A stretch of DNA of 64,000 nucleotides, from NCBI RefSeq assembly GCF_026914185.1, contig NC_070572.1:1550001-1614000 (forward strand). Direction: 5' to 3'. Source of the DNA: Puccinia triticina. Taxonomy: Eukaryota; Basidiomycota; Pucciniomycetes; Pucciniales; Pucciniaceae. Under the pieces are notes generated by a model that saw only the letters and a program-made list of their open reading frames with translations, ran no database searches and was not told the DNA's origin. Within the stretch, counting starts at the first letter, position 1; each line of letters begins with the position of its first letter. The position numbers were made by a program, and so were the translations under genes. Below, piece by piece: positions 52,412 to 64,000 of this stretch.

Positions 52412-54681
52412 ATGAGGCAAGTGATTTCTTCATCTGGGGCATATGTGATGGTCGATCTGACGGCTTTTCCATTCGGACTCGCGACCCAAATCCTTGGAAT
52501 TGTGCGGTTTTTAATTCTGCCATGGAATCTTTAAACATAGTCGATTCGTTCGTCAGAGCTATTACCGCCATGTGTATGCAGCGTTCAATTGTTTTCCTCA
52601 GCATGTGTCGATCTTTTTGAACCTCCATCGATTCGAAATCTTATCCTTCTCCCTGTAATGCATCCAGGTACGGCCAGCCCTCAAAGCGCGAGATGTGCTT
52701 TGATAATATCAAAGTTTCTGCCTCAGCTTGGGACACTAACTTGGCCGCTGCAAATCCGAAGTTCCTTTCTGTCAAGTCAGTCTGGCGATCCCCCCTTTCT
52801 CAGAGTGACTATCGAATCAATGATTGAATGTGTGCCTGAATATAATTTGCCGCTTCAATCCTACCAGCTACCAAGCTTCTGGCGGGGGCGCGTTTCTGGT
52901 CGTCCCATTGACCCACACTGGAAAGCTACCGGACTTGTACCCACTCTGTCGCGCACACACTGCACCCGTCCTCGACACTTCCTTTTCGCCGTTCTCAGAT
53001 ACCCTTATTGCCTCGTCAGGCGAGGATGGTAAGATCGTGCTCACCCACATCGACGAGGACAGGCTCACTGCTGCTCTGAAGATCGAGAAACCCGAAGTCA
53101 ACGACCTTGAACCTGTACTCAGGCTGACCGGCCACGTCCGAAAGGCTGGCCATGTCAAGTGGCATCCTGTGGCTGAGAACGTCCTGGCCAGTTCCAGCTT
53201 GGAAGTCAAGATATGGGATGTTGAGAAAGCGGCTTGTGTAGTCGAACTGCCTCAGCAACCTGACATGGTCGGCAGCATGAGCTTCAACTGGACCGGCACC
53301 CTCCTAGCTACGTCAGTCACCCCATACATATCTATCCCTTTCTGCCACTCCTCAAGCTTATTTGTTTGAACTCTTAGGACTTGCAAAGACAAAAAGCTCC
53401 GGATCTATGACCTGAGATCTGGCGAATTGACGACCACGGCTGATTCGCACACCGGTATCAAGGGATCTCGGGTCGAGTGGATGGGACGTCTCGATAGGAT
53501 CTGCACGACGGGCTTCAGCAAATTCTCCGACCGCCAAGTCTTTGTCTGGAACTCGGCAGATATCTCAAAAGGGCCGATCAAACAGTTGACCATTGATACC
53601 AGCTCTGGTACTCTGATGCCATTTTGGTCTGATAATGATATTTTGGTCAGTACACTCCCTTCTCCAACGTTCACTTGATGGCATTTCTCTGATAGTTCAT
53701 CGGCCTACAGTTTCTCGCCGGGAAAGGGGATGGCAACGTTCGTTATTACGAGTACGAAGCTGACGAGCTGTGAGCCTACCAATTTTCAACAATCTTCTTA
53801 CATCCACGGCAAGTCGGCTGATGTCCCCATTTATTTGCAATCTGACTTTTTCGCAAGACACTACCTGTAAGTGTTTTCTACCTTATTCACTCGGTCGAGT
53901 GTTCAAGAAATGTTTACCTTTTCCTAAACTGGGCAGCACTGAGTACAAATCGAGCGAGCCACAACGAGGCATGTGTTGGCTTCCGCGACGAGCGTTGAAC
54001 ACTCAAGACTGTGAAATTGCTCGAGCGTACAAAGTGACGAACAACCTTGTGGAGCCAATATCATTCATTGTTCCCCGAAAGGTACATAAATTCCACCAGC
54101 ACGTGATTGTCTCCCAACCAAGTCTGACGCAAGCATTTTCCGAACAGTCTGATTCGTTCCAGGCCGACATTTATCCCCCGGCCTTATCGGGCAAGCCAGC
54201 CTTAAGCTCCTCTGATTTCTTTGCGGGCAAGACGGCCGAGCCGATCCTAGTGAGCTTAGACAACCTGGCCGAGACGGCGGCGCCGCCGATCAAGTCTTCT
54301 CTCTATGCAAGCACGCCTGTTGGGTCGGCCTCGGGCCCCGTCTCGCCTGCTCCTCCTCAATCAGACCCGCCCGCACCCCGCTCACTCAGTCGAGCTCCTT
54401 CACCCGTGTCCACCCGACGCGACCCTTTGCCTCCCTCAGCACCCCTCGTCGTCGAGCCCCCCGTCTCCCATCCTCCTCATCCCCCTCCTGCCGCCGCCCC
54501 CGCCGCCGTCGATTTTCATCCTGAAGTGAAATCCTCCAGCCATTCCGCAGAGGTCGATCAACTTGCTAAAGAAAACCAAGAGCTGAAAGACGAGTTGGCC
54601 GAGAAGGATTGTGTGATCAGAAATCTGGAACTCCAGTTCAGTGCCCTTCTCTCTTCATCGGATCTCAAGGAAATTTGCTGA
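52412..54681 (+). CDS. crn1: Coronin, actin-binding WD40 protein
   Basis: Nine exons: 52412-52416, 52541-52573, 52668-52775, 52868-53311, 53378-53645, 53711-53769, 53858-53866, 53937-54081, 54148-54681. They sum to 1605 bases, giving 534 codons and a stop. The protein starts MSRFVRQSYYRHVYGQPSK, as fungal coronins do. It has a beta-propeller (VLDTSFSPFSDTLIAS, WHPVAENVLASSS, LLATTCKDKKLRI, FLAGKGDGNVRYYEY) and the propeller-closing C-terminal extension (TEYKSSEPQRGMCW, PISFIVPRKSDSFQADIYPP). A proline-rich linker follows, then a coiled coil (DQLAKENQELKDELAEKD). Coronin binds F-actin and works with Arp2/3 in actin patches and endocytosis. Intron 1 has a GC donor (AG|GCAAGT) and exon 7 is only 9 bases. 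The only apparently intact host gene in the window. Confidence 0.96.
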
Positions 54682-56619
54682 CCACCTGTTTTTCTTTGAA
54701 TCGTTTACTTCAACCTTGAATCGACGGGCGCACTGATATCCGAACACAATCGATATCATCTCAACTATCGATAATCCTTTTTGCACGACATTCTTGCTTC
54801 TTTCCCTCAACACAAAATATAAATATATACAGATTAGAAAGGTTCAAAACTAACCAAATGAAGATCATCGAATTGAGTAAAAGCTCACTCAATTAGTACG
54901 AATAATCAAAACCGGCATGTAATCACCACCTCAGAAGGCGGAAGAATGGGTCGGTCACACGCGCTCCATCAACCATCATGCCTCGGCCAAAATCGGATCC
55001 TTCTGGTTTTTCTTACTATCCGTAGTGATGATGATGACAATCCATTGAATCTCTTCTTCCTAAAACCCCGCAACCCAGCTAAGTAAAATGAGTATCAACC
55101 AAATCTCCATCATTTACGTTGTCTTTTTTTTCTCTTCGCTTTTGCCTGTCTTTGTTGTTTCTCTCTCCCTCTCCCGATCTCTATTCCCTTAAACTTTTTT
55201 CCCAACAAATGAACTATATTTTTCTTTTTCCAGTTGTTGTTGTTTAAATTCCAGACAGTCTTTTCCTCTTCTATTCTTTTTTCTTTTGATTTGGCTTTGT
55301 GAGCTTTAATGGTTTCCAATAGAATGATAATTGTAAGAAAGTCTTTTCTGTGTCTGTGACAACCTGGAAAGACCTTGAGACACCCTTGGAAGTCCATACA
55401 GATGGAAGCAGAATAAGAACTCAAGTGGATCTGTGAATCTACCATCAAGCAGTGTAGGTCAAATGTGCTTCCTCCTTGACAGGTATACAAAACCAAACCA
55501 AGTCCCTTGAGACTATGGACCTCCTGGGGTGGGCTGAACTTGCAAAGCCTGCATCTGCACTGCATAAACTGTCTGCTTGGACAACTTTGTCCAATTTGTT
55601 GTGGGACAGACATTGTCCAATGAGTTTGGCAGCCTGGGCCCAGCAAATTACACAACTTCTTGGAGAATGTCTGTCCAACAATTGCTTGGAAAAAGTAGTT
55701 GGAGCAGTCCATTTCTAAATTGCTGTTGGGAGAGATTTCCCCTTTATTGCCCCATACTGCCATGAAGTACCACTTTTAGAACTTATGCCCTGTTGGGATG
55801 CCCTGCCATGTTTTTTAAATGATTCAATTGGTAACACACAAGGCCCAGGGGTTGTAGACATTGTTTAAGTCTATCCATATTGGGGGGCAGGACATTGATA
55901 AATAGTCATGATGTATGACAATGCACCAAAATGTGGCCTTACTTTTGCAGCCTAGGCTCCCTTCCCTTCATCCAAAATTGATTTCCACCTCTGCCAAATC
56001 CAATGAATCTAGTTTATACTCATTGAAATTATTCACAATGTCACAGGGCCTTGATCTGTCTGAAAGAGAGAAAAATTTCCCCAGAATATTCTGCCTACAG
56101 CTCCACTCACAGTGGATTACAGACCACACCTTGCTACTAAGAATCCCAGCCATAGCCTTTTGCCTACATGAACCAGTAAAGATTTTTCAATTTTTGATGA
56201 TCATCACTATGGCATCAAACATCCTTATTCCCGGCATTATTGAAATGAAGAACAATGGTCAGGCAACACCAATACATACCTTATTGCTGAGAAAAGTTTG
56301 TCTGAGCAGCTGGGGAAAGATTTTTTCCATCTGCAAAATATGCAGCCCAGGTCCAGAAGAGTATAGACCTTGTCAGAAATTTCATGTCTGAGAGCTGCTT
56401 GTAAAACATTTTCCCCGCAGTTAATTTCTGGAGCACAGTGGGTGCACTGTAATTTTTGATGTACTATTTTTTTATTTTTTAGGGTCAAGGGGGGCTGATG
56501 GGGCTCCAATTTTTTTGCTTAAAAAAGATCAGAGGGCTGATGAGAAGGTTGAAAGAATAATTTTAGTTACAAAGCAAGCAGAAGCAAAGATAGAAAATGA
56601 TGAGATTTTCATTACAATA
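54682..56619. other. Intergenic stretch, no gene recognised
   Basis: Frames on both strands at 55110-55763 and 55915-56391 lack recognisable motifs. At 55570-55690 short inverted words (TTGTCCAA and TTGGACAA types) recur, which resembles the palindromic arrays elsewhere. Confidence 0.4.
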
Positions 56620-58761
56620 TCAGCAAGCTGAATCATGATAGTCACTCATTATCCTTTCACTTAGCCGTGTAATTGAATATGAAAAAATGGCATGAAAAAA
56701 GAAAGAATTATTTTTTGTTTCAGGATCCTGGAAGAGAAAGTGTTGTAAATCTGCCAGTTTTTCAAACTTAAGCCAGTCTTTAATTGTATTCCAAACAAAG
56801 TTCAAGAATGATGCTGTGCCTAATTTAGACTTCTTTCCACCATGAAATTTTTGAAAAAATATATATGAGCTGTAGTTTTCTGCAGCCTTTTTGAGAATTT
56901 CAGTATTATTTAGTGTTTTTATTCCTGGATTTGAATCTGATGAACCTTCTTCTACTTTCACAATTATTGATGTGATCATATCTACATAAAATAAAAACAA
57001 TAAGAATTGTTCCTCAAGATACTCTGCCCCAAATTTTCTGCAACTTTGACTTAATTTAAGATCTTGAAAATCTATCCCAGTTTTTGCTTTGAAGAACTTT
57101 GACCAGACTCCTTTGTGTTCCTGAAATATGGTCAGTGCTTTCATTGCCAGATCATTACTTCTTTGCCATTGTTTTGGAAATTTTTGATGGGGTTTCCAGT
57201 TTCTTTTTTTGTAGTCCCTGCTTTTGAGTTTTTGGTAATATTTGGATAATTTTGTTGGGTTGTTCATATAAATTATTAACAGATTGGGGTGTTTTTCTTC
57301 ACCAATGGTTGAAACAAGTTCTCAAATCCTATATTTCTCAAGGGGGGATGGATCTTCAAGATAAAAGACCTGTGGGTCAAATGCAAGTTTCTGAAGCAAT
57401 GTTTTTCCTTGATTCTTGGATTTTAATGGAGATAAATGAGATGCTGGAATGAAGTTTGATGGGTTTGAATGTTTCACATGTTGGGAAGAAATTTCTTTTT
57501 CAACTCTATTGTTTTTATTCAGTAGCACTGAACTTTCACATTCTTTTTCTGCAGGAAAATTGTCTAGGTGAGTCTCAAATTCTGGCTCACTTCTGTTTGG
57601 TAGAGCCTTTTGAAAATCAAAATTGGGCTGCTCAAGCACATTTTTGGAATGATCCAAAGAGCTGCTTATTGAATGCATTAAATTATTCATTTCTTTTCTT
57701 TCAGTAATTTTCAAAAGTTTCTCCAAGTCCTTATCATAATTCATTGTTTCTTCCAACAGTTGCACTTCTGAATATATGCCAAGGATTGAGCTGTGGCTTG
57801 ATTCAAATTAGGATATGGTTGAAGTGATGAGGACATGTCAACATTCATGATTCTTTCTGGTGATCTTTCTGATGTACCCTCAAATTTTTTCCAAAAGTCT
57901 AAGATCCCAGTAATTTCACTGTACTGGCCTGCAGAACAAAAATTCTCAAAGTTATTATTCAGGATTTCAGTTTCATGGGGGCATTGATAATTTTCTGTTG
58001 GAATTGGTGGATTGAGTTTGTCCCAATTTGAATTTTCTGTTTCAAAAGAGGTCACCTTCTCATTTGTGTGAGTGAAACCTGGTGAATAGCTGATCCTTCT
58101 TTTCTTAAATGAGTGATTTGTTGGATAAGCCTCAACCCCATGTGTTACATCATTAATGAACTGGGTATTTTCAAATTGGGAATTATTCAAAGATTGATTT
58201 GCCTGAAGATTATCCAAAGATTGATTTCTTGGGTTTGCTGTGCTGATTTTTTTTTTTGTTTCTTTCCACTTCTAAATGAGAAATTTTGTTGATGTTGTTC
58301 TGACAGTGTGTTGATAACAATGATGAGCTTTTCATATTGTTCTCTCTATTGTGGTAGGTTTCATAATTGACTTCCAATTTTCCCCCATGATCCAGGATCC
58401 CATTAAAACTGCTGTTATCACATTCAGAAAAAAAATCTTGTAAAGGATCAAAGATAATGTCACCTTCTGTATGGGGGATAAAATTTTGATCAAGGGTATC
58501 TGAGGCATAATTGAGATCATTTGATACTGGTACGTTCACTAATTCATGTGTGGAGATAGATGTGGCTTTTTCATTTTTTTCTGCTGAAATAAAACTTGGA
58601 ATTTGGCTTGTGGGTAGATCCACTCTTCCCATATTCTGAATCCAATCACATTGATTTCCAACTGCATTGCAAGCCATAAAGTTTTGTACAAGAAAACCAA
58701 GGAAAATAGGCCAACACATATTTTTCTTCCTGCTAAAGATTAATCCAAGTGTTTGTGCCAT
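56620..58761 (-). pseudogene. Large secreted protein, family unknown, frameshifted
   Basis: The best start is the Met at 58719 (MCWPIFLGFLVQNFMACNAVG), a classic signal peptide. An upstream ATG at 58761 would add 14 basic residues before it. The mature part is Asn/Ser-rich, with no membrane segment. Blocks are 58719 to about 58250, 58230-57741, 57765 to about 57324, and 57318-56620, about 700 codons in all. The first break is at an A11 run (T11 at 58248-58258 on plus). The second lies near 57760. The third is a TGA near 57322 within KYRIxELVSTIGE. The C-terminal third is helical and basic (KYYQKLKSRDYKKRNW). The shape fits rust secreted proteins of unknown function. A role in the host is inference. 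Confidence 0.6.
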
Positions 58762-60239
58762 TTAAATATGGATGAAGTTGCCAACTGATTGCAGAAAAAT
58801 CTGTTCTAGCTTGGCACAGAGATATGAAAGTTTTCTTTCAGTGAAGCAGGGAGCCTATATTTTACTCAGACATTCAGGATGTGAAATTGACTTCAAATGT
58901 GCCTCAACATAAACACTGTACAGCATTCTTTACACCTGTTGTTGGTCAAGCGTGTGATTGATGGTCAGACTTCTACCTTATTTAATGGTAACTTGTGGCA
59001 GTTTTTGTCCATAATTCTCCCGTCAAAACAATGAAGGAGAATGTAACAGGAATCAGCTCCCCAAAAAAGTGAATGATCAAAGAGGAGAAGATCCTGAATT
59101 CCAATTTTCAGGATTATAGTCATCCTCTCTGCTATGGTTCTCCTTTAATCCACCACTGATTGGTGATGTCTAAACCTCCCTTTCATATCTGTTTAGAGAT
59201 TTAATTTTCATTTGATCAGCAATTGTTAAGTTACAGTGTCTTCCATATCCTGATGATTCTTTAGCATATCTCTATCCTGCCTTTCCATCTCATGTGAGAT
59301 GTTTCATCTTTTTTAGTCTCCAATCCCAACTCTTGATCTTGTATGGGGTGGCTCTCTAGTTGTGACTACATATATCTTCTCTTTGTAGCTGAAATAAAAT
59401 ATCAAGTCTGAGTATTCTCAACTTGTGTCACTGCTTGAGTTCCTTGGTCCAACCTTCTGTTCCCTAAGATGGTCATCCTTCTCACCTCCTTAAACTCTCC
59501 AAATCAAATTCTAACACCAAGATCAATAACTTGCTGCTTGACCATTTTTTAAATGGGCCGGGCCACTCCAAAAACAACCCAATCTATGATTCTGCTTGAA
59601 TGGCTTGCTGCCAGCTAAAGATGGCATTTGATACACATTTACTGCCTGAAGACCTGGTACCGCCCCAGGAACTGCCTGGCTGGTTCCAGCTGGTGCAGGC
59701 GGCACTTAGGGGGGGTACCAGAGGTACCTGCAGCGCTACACGGCGGGGGTGCTTCCTGGCCCGCGGTTTTGTGGAGATGATGGGATCCACAAGGGGAGAA
59801 AGTGTGGCACTCTCTAGAGAGTGCCAGACCGTAACTTTATCTTTGACTTGGTCAAAAGTCAGTTCAATGTGGGTGGGTAACTTGTGTTCAACTTTGTTGG
59901 TGAACTTGTTAGCAACTATTGTATAAGAGTATGATGAGTTCAGTGCAACTCATCTGTAGCTCCTGATAATATCAGTTTGGATTTTATTCTATCCTTTAGG
60001 CATCTGGATTTGAAGATAAGTCATGATGACTGCCAGATACTTACCTAAAATTGTCTGATTCTTTCCTCGTTACAGGCCATTTGCGTGATTGGTGAAGATT
60101 TTTTTTTGGCTTCCTCATGGACCATATTCAGCCACATTATTCACATGAGCTATTTGGATGCAGATGTGAATTATCTGGTTTCTCCCTATGACCCATATTG
60201 TTTGTCTCCTAGTGTTTTCCTGCAGCTGTTGCTTGAACA
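58762..60239. other. Region without genes; degenerate hAT-like remnant
   Basis: No gene recognised. Near 59618-59825 the sequence TAAAGATGGC, several GGTACC-containing stretches and the 20-bp perfect palindrome GGCACTCTCTAGAGAGTGCC (59806-59825) resemble the ends of the hAT-like family at 47949 and 49845. No target duplication could be found. Confidence 0.4.
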
Positions 60240-61640
60240 TGATGACCTGGAGAGTGGGTGATGGTGCCCATTCAGGGGATTGGGGAATCCTCTTGGTGGC
60301 ATTGTTGTACTGGCCATTGAGGAGACACACCCCCTTTGATGGCCAGTACAGCCCAGCCATCAAAGGGAGTCGCCCCCTAGTTGCATACTACATGTCCACC
60401 TATGACATAGGCCAGCAATGTCACATGAAGATCCTGTGCAACATTGTCACCCTGATGTTCGCCCAAACATCAGGGTGACATTCATGGCCAGGTTGTACCC
60501 GCCATCAAGAGGAGTTGATGGCGAGTACAACTTGGCCATTGATTTGGATGCAGACTCCCTTTGATGGCCGGGGTCCACTGGCCATCAAAGTGAGTACACA
60601 CCCTGTTTGATGGCTGTTGAAACTCAGCCATCAAAGGGCTTCAATGGCCGAGTTGTAACAGTCATCAAACAGATTTTTTACTTCCTTTGATGTCCGGTGC
60701 AACTGGGCTATCAAAGGGAGGCTAACTTAATTAATTGTCCGCGCTGTACCAGCCATTGCGGGAAGTTCATACTCCCTTCAATCGTTGGGCTGCAGCGGCC
60801 ATCAAAAGGAGTACACGCTCCCTTTTTGCTGGTACAACTCTGCCATCAAAGGGAGTGGGGGAGTGGAAAATTCTCTTGATGGCAGAATTGTACCCGCCAT
60901 TGAGGAGACACCCTCCCTTTGATGGCCAGTAAAACCCAACCATAAAAGGGAGTTGCCTGTTAGTTTTATCCTACAGGTCTATCCGTGACATAGGCCATCA
61001 ATGTCACATTAAGATCCTGCTCAAAATTGTCACCCTCATGTTCGCCAAACATCAGGGTGACATTCATGGCTAGGTTTTACCCGCCATCAAGAGGAGTTGA
61101 TGGCGGGTACAACTTGGCCATCGGAGGCAGACTCCCTTTGATGGCCAGGTTGTACTGGACATCAAAGGGAGTACACACCTTGTTCAATGTCTGTTACAAC
61201 TCAGCCATCTAATGGCTTTGATGGCCAAGTTGTAACAGCCATCAAACCAATTTTGAACTCCCTTCAATGTCCGGTGAAAAACAGCTATTGAAGGGATTCT
61301 GCATCCAATTTCTGAGCTATACCAGCCATTGGGGGGATCTCACACTCCCTTTGATTGATAGGCTGTATCTGCCATCAAAAGGAGTACACTCTCCCTTTGA
61401 TGGCTGGTGCAACTCTTCCATCAAAGGGAGTAGGGGGAGTGGGAAATCCTCTTGATGGCTGGGTTGTACCAGCCATTGAGGAGACACAATCACTTTGATG
61501 GCCAGTAAAAACTGGACATTGAAGGGAGTTTCCCACTAGCTGCATCCTACAGGTCCAACTGTGAAGTAGGCCAGAAATTTCACAAGATCCTGTTCAACCA
61601 TTTCCACCGTGAAGTTTGCCCAAATTTGAGGGTGAAATTC
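60240..61640. repeat. Palindromic array with about 580-bp higher-order repeat
   Basis: Built of short units TTGATGGC and GCCATCAA with spacers such as GGGAGT and GTTGTACC. A longer unit repeats: AATCCTCTTGGTGGC at 60286, AATTCTCTTGATGGC at 60869 and AATCCTCTTGATGGC at 61445. The segment with AACATCAGGGTGACATTCA occurs near 60465 and 61047. Period is 576-583 bp, with about 2.3 copies. No coding sequence. Confidence 0.85.
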
Positions 61641-61744
61641 ATGTCTGAGTTGTAATTGCCATCAAGAGGAGTTGAAAATCCCATCAATGACTGGTATAAA
61701 TTGGCCATCATAAGCAGGTTGCATCCAATTAACCAGCGCTCTGT

Positions 61745-61990
61745 ACCATCCACAACGCTGAAACAAATACAGTACATGCATTTGTATATGCCATGTATTG
61801 CATTGATTTGTATTGCAAATACAGTGTATTGTATTATATTCTTCATCCAATGCAATACACCATATTTTTTGGAATGAGTATTTCCCTGCAAATGCAATAC
61901 ATGGATTCTGAGGAAATGTATTGGGAGGCCCAATACAATACAGCAAATCTCAATGCAATCTCTCCAATACATTAAAATGTATTGGGAAAT
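61745..61990. repeat. CAATACA/TGTATTG palindromic array
   Basis: The words TGCAATACA and ATGTATTG recur about a dozen times in both orientations (for example ATGTATTGCATTG, TCCAATGCAATACAC, CCAATACATTAAAATGTATTGG). It differs in motif from the array just to its left, but the build is the same. Confidence 0.75.
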
Positions 61991-62190
61991 CTTCCTGGTT
62001 ATAGCCTCCCCCTACATATAAGCATAATTACATTAGCATATCTCAGGGGTTGACTGTTGCCCTGGCAGAAATCATTGCTCCCCCGTGGGGGCAATAGGCC
62101 CCGGGAACATATAGACAATCAAAAATTCCATCAATCTTTCTCTCTATGTGTCAGTTCCCTTTGAAGCGCACAACAATCACCGACCTCCGC

Positions 62191-63185
62191 TGTGGAACTA
62201 CTCTTGGGATGAATAGAGCTGGAGAGGGAATGGTGCTTTAATGGGCTGCCTCTCTGGGAACAAGAAAAAGATATAAGAGTGTGGACTCTTATGGAAAGGT
62301 GTGGCTATGGAGGATTCTTGAGGTATGTCTTGAGGGTTACTTTTCTACTAATCTAATATTTTGTACACAGATAACTGAGAAAATTCACAGAACTAAGATA
62401 ACATTTCTTTTAATCAGACTTTATGTAAACTTAATAACAACGTAGACTATCGAGTAGTTGGTTATATTGAAAGGAAATAAGAAGTTACCTAAGAGCAAGC
62501 GAGTGGGCTGCTCTTCAACAAGTGAAAAGAAATGATAATGGAAACGGAAGCAGTGCAAGTTCCACGTGTTTCGTCTTAGCGATCTGCAAGCCATTGACCA
62601 TTATCATTAGTTTGTTATCCCTTTTTGCTATATTGCTCTTAGGTTTGTTTCCTTACGCTCTATGAGCCTTGTACCCTTAGGGTCTGTTTGATTCGTTCTC
62701 AGCAAAAAGGCAAAGGAGTAGCGTGACGTTATCTGTAACAGTTTGCTTTCCTTTTTAGCCCTTAGTTTCTCTTTGCTGAGTAGGAAACCTTTGTGCTCAC
62801 CGACTTTTTCCTCTTTGTTTTGTGTGGAATCGGTTCAAGCGGTTTCTTTCTTTTCAACTGAGTCTGCAAGAAGGGATTGAGGCGTTAGCTCTCGACTAAT
62901 CAGTATTAAAGCCTAATCTTCATTAGCTCACCTTTGGTGGGCAAAGTTATTCTGGCTTTAAGGGACTGCGACCTGGGATTTTCCGCAAGTTTGATTTTGC
63001 TATGCGCTGGAGCCGAACCTGCATGCATCAAAGTTTGATGAGTCAGTTTTTGCGGCCCCGCGGAGCGAGTTTTGGACTGCGGAAGATGGTTTGCTTTGCT
63101 TACCATTATCCGCAGCTGGTTGATATCCCGGCCGCTTGCTCAATTTATGAGTTCGCGGCCGTTCACCTAGGCGTGTAATCTCACA
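62191..63185 (-). repeat. Probable 3' LTR of copia-3
   Basis: Starts TGTGGAACTACTCTTGG and ends GTGTAATCTCACA on plus, that is TG...CA, and lies directly after the copia-3 RNase H end. The inner edge is preceded on minus by CACGGAAGGC, a weak polypurine tract. No partner LTR in the window. Confidence 0.5.
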
Positions 63186-64000
63186 GCCTTCCGTGCTTTG
63201 AGTCGTCAGATGCGAAGCAGGGCCTGGGATTTGGAAGACCAATAGGCTTGCGAGAGACCTCCGAATAGTCGATCTTCCTGATGGTTTTGTGAGAAAATCC
63301 GCCGCGTTTTGCGTTGTCTTGACGTATAGTGCAATGATCAGACCCACAGCAATGAGCTCCCTGACGAAATGTAGACGAATGCACATGTGCTTTGTCCTGA
63401 AGCTATTTTGAGAGGTTTCACTTTTCGCCAAGTCAATGGCGCCACGATTGTCAATGAAGACCCTGATAGATTTGAGGCCTGGCATTATCAACGTCTCGTC
63501 CGCTAGGTTTGCTATCCACGCCAAGTCGCGGCCGAGATCTGAGAAGGCTTTGTATTCCGCCTCCGTGGTGGAGAGCGAGACTGTCGGTTGTTTGGATGAT
63601 TTCCAGTTAATCAGATGTTTTCCTGATTGCACCACAAATCCAGTGGTTGATCTCCTTGTATCTGGGCAATTGCCCCAGTCCAAGTCAACAAAGGCTTGCA
63701 CTTTTGGATCCTCTTGCTTTACGTAGGTTAAGCCGATGTGCTTGGTTGCCTTGAGGTAGCGGAAAACTTGTACAGCAGCTTGAAAGTGCTTTATGCCGGG
63801 ATGCTTGAGGAATTGAGATAAGGTGCTGACCGCGTACGCGATGTCCGGCGGAGTAAGAATACTCAGGTACTTGAGCGAGCCAACTAAGGCCCTAAAGCTG
63901 ACTCCCGTGTCTGCAAAGGCTTTAAGCTCCCCGGGTGTTGCCTTCTTGAAATATTCTCGAGGGTTGATTGGACACAAAGCCGGATGCAGGTCTGACAGTC
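63186..64000 (-). CDS. Copia-3 RT C-terminus and RNase H (partial, cut by window)
   Basis: The frame enters from beyond the window and shows LVGSLKYLSILTPPDIAYAV, FVDLDWGNCPDTRRSTTGFV, then SSKQPTVSLSTTEAEYKAFS, FIDNRGAIDLAKSE, RTKHMCIRLHFVREL and TTQNAADFLTKPSGRS. These are the RT tail and RNase H of Ty1/copia. It reads on into the LTR without a stop until about 63000, so the true end of the protein is uncertain. No break within the visible part. Confidence 0.9.

Noticed and set aside
55110..55763. 217-codon minus frame
   Set aside because: No motif, and the same segment is open on plus. The C-terminal lysine/arginine run is low complexity.

Overview
The window looks like repeat-rich nuclear DNA of a basidiomycete, most probably a rust fungus (Pucciniales, Puccinia-like). 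The evidence is a coronin gene split by many 65-125 bp introns, DIRS, Ty3/gypsy and Ty1/copia elements, RecQ and DUF6589-type genes, and a large secreted protein of unknown family. The organism call is inference. I could support only one intact host gene, coronin at 52.41-54.68 kb (9 exons, 534 codons). Nearly everything else is mobile DNA, arrays and gene debris.

Layout. 0.47-0.82 kb: cluster of short GC hairpin motifs. 1.05-4.19 kb: about 18 tandem units of a 173-bp satellite. 4.88-5.81 kb: 3' end of a copia element. 6.3-33.9 kb: a nested stack on the minus strand. A DIRS-like tyrosine-recombinase retrotransposon (gag at 33.9-32.4, RT/RNase H at 9.0-7.5, recombinase at 7.4-6.3) is split by a 22.8-kb element with terminal inverted repeats at 9018-31816. 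That element carries two convergent genes, a DUF6589-family gene next to the left end and a RecQ-type helicase next to the right end. It was then hit by a 16-kb gypsy element (12629-28775), which took a 6.4-kb copia element (18347-24728) and a solo LTR (25828-26793). The copia element took a further solo LTR (22756-23694). Removing each layer with its target-site duplication restores the reading frame beneath at four of the joints (DIRS, gypsy polyprotein, copia gag, and the later copia at 43.5-51.6 kb). 34-43 kb: gene debris, with adjacent partial copies of CHS7 and the beta-prime COP subunit, a decayed unrecognised gene, a 33-bp G run and a solo LTR. 43.5-51.6 kb: a second copia element broken by a miniature LTR element with tRNA-like sequences inside its LTRs, a composite repeat, two hAT-like non-autonomous elements and a CACTA-like MITE. 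52.4-54.7 kb: coronin. 56.6-58.8 kb: secreted-protein gene, frameshifted. 59.6-62 kb: palindromic tandem arrays. 62.2-64 kb: 3' end of a third copia element, cut by the window edge.

The most interesting object is the 22.8-kb element. Without the gypsy insertion its core is about 6.65 kb and holds only the DUF6589 and RecQ genes between ends that fold into compound hairpins whose stems differ in sequence but keep pairing. I propose it as a helicase-bearing DNA transposon in which DUF6589 is the candidate transposase. This copy is dead: both genes carry stop codons, most of which look like C-to-T changes. The second is a miniature LTR retrotransposon whose LTRs each contain a 71-nt tRNA-like cloverleaf.
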